Assembly (NCBI RefSeq): GCF_017873135.1
Contig: NZ_JAGGJV010000001.1
Span: 930,001 to 994,000, forward strand
DNA length: 64,000 nucleotides
Direction of reading: 5' to 3'
Origin: Rhizobium herbae
GTDB lineage: Bacteria > Pseudomonadota > Alphaproteobacteria > Rhizobiales > Rhizobiaceae
The first letter of the stretch is position 1. Each line of letters opens with the position of its first letter. Positions 57,780 through 64,000 of this stretch are shown in pieces. The position numbers and the translations under genes were made by a program. Below the pieces are notes generated by a model, which was not told the origin of the DNA, made no database searches, and saw nothing but the letters and a program-made list of their open reading frames with translations.

Positions 57780-59140
57780 AGCAAGGTGCCGTGCAGAATG
57801 ACGATCGCCACGCTGAAATAGATCACCAGCCCGGTGACATCGACCAGCGTCGCGACGAACGGCGCCGACGCGCTGGCCGGGTCAAAGCCGATACGCTGCA
57901 ACAGGAACGGCAACATCGATCCCGTTGCCGAGCCGAAGGTGACGATACCCGTCAATGCGACGCCGACCGTCAGCGCCACCAGCATCCAGTGCGGCCCGTA
58001 ATCGTAGAAACCGAGCCACTGCCAGGCAACGATCCGCGCGACGCCGATGACGCCGAGAATGGCGCCGAGCGTCAGCCCCGTCGGAATTTCGCGCAGAAGT
58101 ACACGCCACCAGTCGCGCAGCCGGACCTCGCCGAGCGCCAGCCCGCGAATGATCAGCGAGGTTGCCTGCGAACCGGAATTGCCGCCGGAGCTCATGATCA
58201 GCGGAATGAACAGCGTTAGGACGATCGCCTTTTCCAGCTCCGTCTCGAAATGCTGCATGGCCGTCGCCGTCAGCATTTCGCCCAGGAAAAGCGCTGCCAG
58301 CCAGCCGCCGCGCTTGCGGATCATGCCGGCAAAGCTGATCTTCATATAGGGCTTGCCAAGCGCCTCCATGCCGCCAAAACGATGCACGTCCTCGGTCGTT
58401 TCAGCCACCATCGTATCGATGACATCATCGACGGTGACGATGCCGAGCATACGATGCGCGTCATCGACCACCGGCAGTGCCAGAAGGTCGTGCTTGCTGA
58501 TCAGCTGTGCCACGTCTTCCTGACCGGTCATCGGATCCACCGTCACCGGCGCGCTCTTGTGGGCGACGGAGAGAATCGGCGCATCCGGTTCGCCGGTGAT
58601 CAGCCGCCGCAGGGTGACGAGGCCGACCAGCGCCTGGCTGTCGGGATCGAGCACATAGATGGCATAGACCGTTTCGCGCGAGCGTTCGACACGGCGGACG
58701 TGATCCAGCGTTTCCGCCACGGTCCAGCCGGAGGAGACGCTGACGAACTCCGTCGTCATGATGCTGCCCGCCGTCTTCGGCGGATAGCCCATCAGCGTCT
58801 GGACCGCCAGCCGCGCATCGGCATCCAGCGCGCCGAGAACAAGCATGCGCCGGTCCTCCGCCATTTCGTGGAGAATGTCGGCGACGCGGTCGTTGGAGGC
58901 GGCGTTCAGAAGCCGGCCGGCGATCTCGACCGGCATGCGGCCGACAATGGCTGCGGCATGGTGCAGTTCCGGCCGGTCCAGAATGGCGACAGCCTGTTCC
59001 TGCGGCAAGCCCGCAAGCGCACGTGCCGCATCCGCGGCCTTCAGCAGATTGAACTGCTCGACGCGTTCCGCGACAGTCAGGATGGGATCGTGAACGTCGG
59101 ACTTGCGGCCGACCCAGTTGGAAAAAAACTTGGTGTTCAT
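57776..59140 (-). CDS. mgtE: Magnesium transporter MgtE
   Basis: 454-residue Mg2+ channel. N domain (about 30-135, ADAARALAGLPQEQAVAILDRPE; MPVEIAGRLLNAASNDRVADILHEM), tandem CBS domains (about 140-260, TVAETLDHVRRVERSRETVYAI, LPVVDDAHRMLGIVTVDDVID), then five membrane helices with ALFLGEMLTATAMQHFE, MSSGGNSGSQATSLIIRGLALGE and a final FATLVDVTGLVIYFSVA. The GNSGSQ motif and DVTG are MgtE hallmarks. A ribosome site GGGAAGG precedes the ATG. Confidence 0.94.
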   Translation of the reverse strand: MNTKFFSNWVGRKSDVHDPILTVAERVEQFNLLKAADAARALAGLPQEQAVAILDRPELHHAAAIVGRMPVEIAGRLLNAASNDRVADILHEMAEDRRMLVLGALDADARLAVQTLMGYPPKTAGSIMTTEFVSVSSGWTVAETLDHVRRVERSRETVYAIYVLDPDSQALVGLVTLRRLITGEPDAPILSVAHKSAPVTVDPMTGQEDVAQLISKHDLLALPVVDDAHRMLGIVTVDDVIDTMVAETTEDVHRFGGMEALGKPYMKISFAGMIRKRGGWLAALFLGEMLTATAMQHFETELEKAIVLTLFIPLIMSSGGNSGSQATSLIIRGLALGEVRLRDWWRVLLREIPTGLTLGAILGVIGVARIVAWQWLGFYDYGPHWMLVALTVGVALTGIVTFGSATGSMLPFLLQRIGFDPASASAPFVATLVDVTGLVIYFSVAIVILHGTLL

Positions 59141-59152
59141 TGACTTGCCTTC

Positions 59153-59168
59153 CCGCCGTCGACGGCGG
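59153..59168 (-). promoter_or_regulatory. Hairpin in the mgtE leader
   Basis: CCGCCGTCGACGGCGG, a perfect 16-base palindrome, adjoins the ribosome site of mgtE. It could affect translation initiation. The rest of the 418-base gap 59141-59558 shows no ORF, tRNA or riboswitch that I can recognise; no M-box features were seen. Confidence 0.35.
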
Positions 59169-59558
59169 ATCGTGGCAGGTCAATCCAGCGGATCACCCCA
59201 CGAAGGCCGCAGACGGCACTTGCAATCGACTGTTACTGTCGCTTGGCATTGGGTTGATGACTCCGGTTGATTGTTGCAGTGCAAAACATATTGCCCTGCA
59301 AGGCGGAAATGATCCCGCCGAAAGCAAATGTCAAGAGGGTCGCAATCGGCGAAATCGATTGTGGACAATGTTTAATCGTTGATCGGATTTAGGGGGCTGC
59401 AGGCTGTTGAAGGCGATCAGTCCGGCACGCGTTTTTGAACGTCTTGAGAAGTGCCGTAAACGTGCCGTTGCTGCTTTCGATTATGGTTGCGCCATCCTGC
59501 CGGATGGCGTTTTCGTCGTCATGCTTCGCGCTCGGATTGGATTCCGGCAGGCGGCGTT

Positions 59559-60551
59559 TTATCGCCCATCGAGAAGCGCACTGAAGGTTTTGAGATCGAC
59601 ATTTCCGCCGCTGAGAACGATGCCCACCCGCTTGCCCTGGCAGGCGATGGTTCCGTGGAGAACGGCAGCGGCGGCAAGGCAGCCGGTCGGTTCGACGATG
59701 ATCTTCATCCGCTCGGCAAAAAAGCGCATGGTCTCGATCAGCTGCGCATCACTGACTGTGACGATGTCATCGACATCGCGTTTCAGGATTGGAAAGTTGT
59801 GTTGTCCGAGATAGGTGGTCAGTGCGCCATCGGCGATCGATTTTGGAACGGGAATGCGCACGATCTCGCCCTTGAGCAACGATTGCCGGCCATCGTCGCC
59901 TGCTTCCGGTTCGACACCGATAATCCTGCACCCGGGCGCTAGCGCCTTCGCACTGAGGGCGCTACCGGCCAGCAGGCCGCCGCCACCCAGCGGCACGACG
60001 AGATAGTCGATCTCGCCGACCTCCTCGATCAGTTCCAGCGCTGCGGTGCCTTGGCCCGCAATGACATCGGCGTGATCATAGGGCGGAATGAGCGTCGCCC
60101 CTCGCTTGGTGGCAATCTGCTGGCTGATCGCCTCGCGGTCCTCGGTGTAGCGGTCGTAAAAGACAACCTCGGCGCCATACCCCCTTGTCGCAGCCACCTT
60201 CATCGCCGGCGTATCCTGCGGCATGATGATGACTGCCGAGATACCGAAGAGCTTGGCGGCATAGGCCAGCGCCTGCGCGTGGTTGCCGGACGAGAAGGCA
60301 ACGACACCGTTGCGCCGGACCGCCGGTTCCAGCGCGGCGATCGAATTGTAGGCGCCACGAAACTTGAAGGCTCCGCCCCGCTGCAGGTTTTCCGCCTTGA
60401 AGAACAGGCTGGCACCCGCCATCGCATCGGCCGTGCGCGATGTCAGGACGGGCGTGACATGTGCCATTCCGGAAATGCGTTCACGCCCGGCCTTGACGTC
60501 GTCGAATGTCGGCAAACGCAGGGCGGGTGTTACATTGGAAATCGTTGTCAA
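59559..60551 (-). CDS. PLP-dependent threonine/serine dehydratase-like enzyme
   Basis: 330-residue fold-type II PLP enzyme. PLP Lys63 in FKFRGAYNS, phosphate-binding SSGNHAQALAYAA, GGGGLLAGS (glycine loop), end VGIVLSGGNVDL. No C-terminal ACT domain, as in catabolic dehydratases, serine racemase and hydroxyaspartate dehydratase. The TTG at 60551 is chosen because GGAGG stands 5 bases before it; the frame upstream is open to 60644. It follows the urocanase-like gene (97 bases), so its substrate may belong to that pathway. Confidence 0.83.
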   Translation of the reverse strand: MTTISNVTPALRLPTFDDVKAGRERISGMAHVTPVLTSRTADAMAGASLFFKAENLQRGGAFKFRGAYNSIAALEPAVRRNGVVAFSSGNHAQALAYAAKLFGISAVIIMPQDTPAMKVAATRGYGAEVVFYDRYTEDREAISQQIATKRGATLIPPYDHADVIAGQGTAALELIEEVGEIDYLVVPLGGGGLLAGSALSAKALAPGCRIIGVEPEAGDDGRQSLLKGEIVRIPVPKSIADGALTTYLGQHNFPILKRDVDDIVTVSDAQLIETMRFFAERMKIIVEPTGCLAAAAVLHGTIACQGKRVGIVLSGGNVDLKTFSALLDGR

Positions 60552-60647
60552 TCTGGCCTCCGAAATCGTGCCGTTGTCGAAATCACGGAATACCAATTCA
60601 CGCGGTTGCGACATCCGGCGCAAGAGAACAATTGTCACCGTCACGCT

Positions 60648-62309
60648 TCAATCCAGCGCGATATATCCAATCCCCTTCTTCTCGATCTCGTCCAGCGACT
60701 CCTCATAACCAGCATCCGCATAGCGGATGACCCCGAGCGATGTGTCGTTGGTCAGCGCGTGGCCGAGCCGTTCCGCCCCGCCCTCCGTACCATCAGCGAC
60801 CACCGTCACACCGCAGCTGGTCATGTAGCCCGCATAGCCTCCGCCGCCGGAATGCACGACGACGAGGTCGGCCATCGACGAGCAGAGCAGCATCGCATCG
60901 AGCAGCGGCCAGTCGGCGATGGCATCGGAGCCATCCTTCATCCGCTCGGTCATGATGTTGGGATGCGCCATGGCACCGGCGTCGAGATGATCACGGGAAA
61001 AGGCGATCGGACCTTTCAACTCACCGGAGGCGACGAGCGCGTTGACGGCGACGGCAAGTTCCGTCCGTTCGCCATGCCCGAGCCAGGCGATACGGGCGGG
61101 CAGGCCTTCGAAGGGCACGTTTTCCCGCGCCAGCCTGATCCAGTTGGTGACGATCTTGTTGTCGGGAAACATTTCGAGCAGCAGGTCGTCGATACGGGCG
61201 ATGTCGCTCTCCTCGCCCGACAGCGCCATCCAGCGGAAGGGCCCGATGGCCCGGGCAAACAGCGGCCGCAGATAGGCTTCGGTAAAGATGCGGATATCGA
61301 AGGCGTTCGTGACGCCGCCCTCGCGCGCCTGGGTGCGGATCAGGTTGCCGTTATCGAATACCTCAGCACCTTTCGCCTGAAACTCCAGCATGGCCCTCAC
61401 ATGATCGACGATCGAGGCGCGGCTGGCGGCCATCAGCTGTCCCTGCCCGTCAACGCGCAGGCGCTTGACCTCCTCGATGCTCATGCCCTTCGGCACATAG
61501 CCATAGACCAGATCATGGGCCGAGGTCTGGTCGGTGACGATATCCGGCACGATGCCACGTCTGGCGATTTCCGGGTAAAGCGCCGCCGCGTTGCCGACGA
61601 GACCGATCGAGGTGGCACGCTTTTCCTTGACTGCCTCGTTGATCATGGCAAGCGCGGTGTCGAGGTCCGGCGCCACATGTTCGAGATAGCCGATGTCCCG
61701 GCGCTTTTCGGCCCGGACGGGGTCGATATCGATGCAGAGGATCGCTGCCCCCGCCATGCGACCGGCCAGCGGCTGTGCGCCGCCCATGCCGCCGAGCCCG
61801 GCGGTCAGGATGAAGCGTCCGGCCAGATCGCCGCCAAACCGGTTTTCGGCGATGCGCATGAAGATTTCGTAGGTGCCCTGGATGACGCCCTGGCTGCCGA
61901 TATATTGCCAGGCGCCGGCGGTCAGCCCGCCCCAGCAGATCAGCCCCTGCCTCTCCAGCTCATAGAACACCTCGGCCTTCGCCCATTGGCCGACGATGTT
62001 GCAATTGGCCATGATCACCAGCGGCGCCTTGGCATGGGTCTTCAGGAGCGCGACCGGCTTGCCCGACTGGATCACCAGCGTCTGGTCCTCGTCCATCTCC
62101 AGCAACGTCTTGACGATCGCTTTGTGCGACGCCCAGTTGCGCGCCGCCTTGCCGAGCGCGGCATAGACGATCAAATTGTCCGGATCCTCGCCGACCGAGA
62201 GCACGTTTTCCAGCAACCGCAGCAACGCCTCCTGCCGCCAGCCTTTCGCGCGAAGCTCGGGGCCACTGGGGATGGGAAAGTTCGGATGACGGGGGTTCGG
62301 TTTGGGCAT
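60648..62309 (-). CDS. Divergent urocanase-family hydratase, possibly (S-methyl)thiourocanate hydratase
   Basis: 553 residues, NAD-binding urocanase fold: GSQGVIQGTYE (138-148), TAGLGGMGGAQPLAGRMAG, TDQTSAHD (259-266). Several family-defining blocks differ: the signature F-Q-G-L-P-A-R-I-C-W reads FEGLPARIAW (400-409), the FCRG block is FARA (351-354), and the usual HHGGGVGMGFSQHSG is HSGGGGYAGYMTSCG (486-500). No hutH, hutI or hutG adjoins; a DUF917 protein and an M20 amidohydrolase do. This fits a sulfur-substituted urocanate better than histidine breakdown; true urocanase remains possible. Confidence 0.8.
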   Translation of the reverse strand: MPKPNPRHPNFPIPSGPELRAKGWRQEALLRLLENVLSVGEDPDNLIVYAALGKAARNWASHKAIVKTLLEMDEDQTLVIQSGKPVALLKTHAKAPLVIMANCNIVGQWAKAEVFYELERQGLICWGGLTAGAWQYIGSQGVIQGTYEIFMRIAENRFGGDLAGRFILTAGLGGMGGAQPLAGRMAGAAILCIDIDPVRAEKRRDIGYLEHVAPDLDTALAMINEAVKEKRATSIGLVGNAAALYPEIARRGIVPDIVTDQTSAHDLVYGYVPKGMSIEEVKRLRVDGQGQLMAASRASIVDHVRAMLEFQAKGAEVFDNGNLIRTQAREGGVTNAFDIRIFTEAYLRPLFARAIGPFRWMALSGEESDIARIDDLLLEMFPDNKIVTNWIRLARENVPFEGLPARIAWLGHGERTELAVAVNALVASGELKGPIAFSRDHLDAGAMAHPNIMTERMKDGSDAIADWPLLDAMLLCSSMADLVVVHSGGGGYAGYMTSCGVTVVADGTEGGAERLGHALTNDTSLGVIRYADAGYEESLDEIEKKGIGYIALD

Positions 62310-62322
62310 GATGGTCTTTCCC

Positions 62323-62670
62323 TCAAAATTCTTCAATTTCAAACGGAGCATCTTTGTCACGATCGTTTCCAAAGAAATTCATGCGCTTGAACCTTCCACT
62401 GACACAGCCCTTGTCGCGGAACAGTTCGATGAAATAATCCGCGCCGCCCATTCGATGGGTTGAAAAAGGTATGTTCATGTCTCGAAGAGTTTCGCACATG
62501 CGGAAAACGCGTTCCTCCTCCAACGATTCAAAGCCGTAGACATCTTTGTAGGTTTCACTCCTTATGAAGCCCATTTGTAGAAACTGGAATGCTTCGGAAA
62601 GCGACCCCAACTCAACAAGCACTCGATTGTGTTCGACGATCGTTACATGGGTCGGTTTCATTTGCATCAT
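62323..62670 (-). CDS. Small protein of unknown function inside the thiourocanate-like operon
   Basis: 115-residue soluble protein, not recognised. It is rich in charged and aromatic residues (FQFLQMGFIRSETYKDVYGFESLEEERVF) with two Cys (MCETL, KGCVSG) and an acidic end (FEIEEF). Its ATG overlaps the DUF917 stop by 4 bases and its stop lies 13 bases before the urocanase-like start, so it is translated with them. Base composition is visibly more AT-rich than its neighbours, suggesting separate acquisition. No function is proposed. Confidence 0.7.
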   Translation of the reverse strand: MMQMKPTHVTIVEHNRVLVELGSLSEAFQFLQMGFIRSETYKDVYGFESLEEERVFRMCETLRDMNIPFSTHRMGGADYFIELFRDKGCVSGRFKRMNFFGNDRDKDAPFEIEEF

Positions 62671-63755
62671 CCCAACGCGTACTTCGCCAACTCGATCCCC
62701 ATAGCCTTCTCGACCGACGGATAGACGCTCGGGTCAAGCACGCTCGACGCCAGCGGAATGACGGTCTTCGGCACATGCAGCACGAAGATCGTCATTCCGA
62801 CCTGCAACTGCCCGACGCTCAGCGGTTCGCCTTCGGGCGACAGCGTGGTGATGACGTCCGGGAAGGTGGCGAGCCGGGTGCCGCCGGCATCCTCGACCGC
62901 CATATATTCGTTCATGATGTGGAGTACCGTGGAGTCATCGCCCTTCCCCAGAGTCACCGTGCCGATGTCGAAGGCTTCCTTGGTGTAGAGGACGGACTTG
63001 TCGGTGATGACGCCTTCCGCAAGGATCGTGCCGTTGGTGGTTTTGGCGATGGCATCGATGATGGCACCGCCGCCCCTGCCTTCCGCGGCGATGATCGCCT
63101 CACCCAGAGTCAAGGCGAGCGTAATGCCGCCGAGCGCGGCATTCTTGCGGACATAGGACGCCCGAAGCGGATTGCGGCAGGACGCAATGAAGCCGCCGGA
63201 CATGTCGGAGGCGGTGCGCAGGATCGGCGATACTTTCGCGGTCGCGCCGCGCACGACCAGTTCGATATAGCGGTTCTCGTCGCGATTGCCGCCGACCGCC
63301 GTCTGGATCATCTGCTCCGGCGAGCCGGCCATGCCGATCGATCCCATGTCGCCGGTCGGATGCGCTCGCATATCGCCGACGGCATCCAGAACCTTGGTGC
63401 CAAGGATCGCCGACGGCAGCCAGCCGTTCAGTGTCGAAGATTTACCGTTTTGCCCGACCATCAGCGCCGAGAGCTTTTCGCCCAGCGCCTCCTGCAGCAG
63501 TTCCACCGCCTTGACGTAATCGACGCCGCGCATTTCCCAAGGCGTGGTCGAGGCCGGCGCACCGATCGCAGCAGCCGTTGCCACCCAATCATCAGCGTCG
63601 AGTTCGTCGATCGAAACCAGCTCCGGCTTGCCGATCGACACGGCGGCATAACCGAGCATACGCCCATGATCCGCCCAGCCGCCGCCGCCGGCGGCATAGA
63701 CCGAGCCGCCCTTGACCGCCGCCTCGACGTCTTTTTCCGTCAGTATCCGGCCCAT
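62667..63755 (-). CDS. DUF917 / S-methyl-thiohydantoin desulfurase-family protein
   Basis: 362 residues matching Pfam DUF917: N-terminal GRILTEKDVEAAVKGGSVYAAGGGG, a central FDIGTVTLGKGDDSTVLHIMNEYM, and C-terminal VLHVPKTVIPLASSVLDPSVYPSVEKAMG. The family has been renamed for S-methyl-thiohydantoin desulfurase, an enzyme of ergothioneine-derivative catabolism; older annotation links it to hydantoinases. Start overlaps the M20 gene stop (TGATG), with AGGGAGAG before it. Beside a divergent urocanase, the desulfurase role is attractive. Confidence 0.82.
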   Translation of the reverse strand: MGRILTEKDVEAAVKGGSVYAAGGGGWADHGRMLGYAAVSIGKPELVSIDELDADDWVATAAAIGAPASTTPWEMRGVDYVKAVELLQEALGEKLSALMVGQNGKSSTLNGWLPSAILGTKVLDAVGDMRAHPTGDMGSIGMAGSPEQMIQTAVGGNRDENRYIELVVRGATAKVSPILRTASDMSGGFIASCRNPLRASYVRKNAALGGITLALTLGEAIIAAEGRGGGAIIDAIAKTTNGTILAEGVITDKSVLYTKEAFDIGTVTLGKGDDSTVLHIMNEYMAVEDAGGTRLATFPDVITTLSPEGEPLSVGQLQVGMTIFVLHVPKTVIPLASSVLDPSVYPSVEKAMGIELAKYALG

Positions 63756-64000
63756 CAGCGCTCTCCCTGTAAAGCCGCGTCGAGTTTTTTGACGGCCTCG
63801 AACAAAACAGCCGTGCCGAGCGCGATATCGTCGTTTTCAGCCCATTCGTCCGGCGTGTGCGAGCGCCCTTCCCGGCAGGCGATGAAGATCATCGCAGCCT
63901 TCGAAATCCGTGCCATCCAGGCGGTGTCATGACCGGCGCCCGACGCCATCCGGCGGCGTTTTGCGCCGACACGGTCGCAGGCCTCTTCGAGATTGCCCAT
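63755..64000 (-). CDS. M20-family amidohydrolase (N-carbamoyl amino acid/allantoate type), C-terminal part
   Basis: Only the last 81 codons lie in the window; the gene begins right of 64000. MASGAGHDTAWMARISKAAM and CREGRSHTPDEWAENDDIALGT are the C-terminal signature of Zn-dependent hydantoinase/carbamoylase-type hydrolases (metal-binding His in GHDT, SH in SHTPDEW). In this operon the expected substrate would be N-carbamoyl-glutamate or a similar product after hydantoin opening (inference). Confidence 0.8.
   Translation of the reverse strand: MGNLEEACDRVGAKRRRMASGAGHDTAWMARISKAAMIFIACREGRSHTPDEWAENDDIALGTAVLFEAVKKLDAALQGER

Noticed and set aside
59141..59558. M-box magnesium riboswitch before mgtE
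   Set aside because: No conserved M-box blocks were recognised in the leader; only a short palindrome next to the ribosome site.
60648..62309. Calling the urocanase homologue hutU
   Set aside because: Signature residues differ and hutH/hutI/hutG are absent; a family-level name is safer.
60051..62390. 779-codon plus-strand ORF
   Set aside because: Antisense to the urocanase-like and dehydratase genes, His/Arg/Asp-rich composition with no domain.

Overview
This is a chromosomal stretch from a Rhizobiales bacterium, most likely Rhizobiaceae (Agrobacterium/Rhizobium type). The evidence is the high and even GC content, the dcw order murE-ftsI-ftsL-rsmH-mraZ, a class A RNase P RNA just upstream of that cluster, a PPi-type phosphofructokinase, the betaine-lipid pair btaA-btaB, an ArsR/methyltransferase regulator coupled to metF, the RibH2 type of lumazine synthase, and typical rhizobial intergenic palindromes. 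No phage, plasmid-transfer or CRISPR genes are visible.

Layout. 1-5340: the end of the dcw cell-division and peptidoglycan cluster (minus strand), with a four-copy MraZ operator in front of mraZ. 5553-5950: rnpB. 6020-14554: an FAD oxidoreductase, several peptidoglycan hydrolases, a TerB/DnaJ protein, pfp, a LysE exporter and a serine hydrolase. 14641-14914: a structured palindromic element that supplies the stop codon of a GGDEF-EAL gene. 16636-18551: btaAB. 18771-33606: more wall enzymes, a CPA2 antiporter, drug/metabolite exporters, the metF unit, ettA, an RNase T2-like protein lacking catalytic residues, a lipase, a ThDP enzyme, and a 25-codon membrane ORF. 33822-50749: an L,D-transpeptidase, then genes resembling gamma-glutamylated amine catabolism (FAD oxidase, Fe-alcohol dehydrogenase, aldehyde dehydrogenase, glutamine-synthetase-like ligase, permease, formylglutamate-amidohydrolase-like enzyme, RpiR regulator and an ABC importer). 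Two tandem ParA-like ATPases interrupt this set. 50839-51593: an FMN riboswitch and ribH. 51847-57779: a LuxR-type regulator divergent from a second polyamine-type ABC importer plus an SDR dehydrogenase. 57776-59140: mgtE. 59559-64000: a minus-strand operon with an M20 amidohydrolase (partial), a DUF917/S-methyl-thiohydantoin desulfurase-family protein, a small unknown protein, a divergent urocanase and a threonine-dehydratase-like enzyme.

The most notable candidate system is this last operon. The urocanase deviates from the canonical family signature at several positions and sits beside a DUF917 protein and an amidohydrolase rather than hutH/hutI/hutG. That combination fits breakdown of a sulfur-substituted urocanate (thiourocanate or S-methylthiourocanate, from ergothioneine-type compounds) better than histidine use. 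Other points of interest are the MraZ operator, the palindromic element that ends a coding region, a candidate SAM/SAH-responsive operator before the metF unit, and paired inverted repeats that look like operators for the RpiR and LuxR regulators. All functions are read from sequence and family knowledge; no database search was possible.
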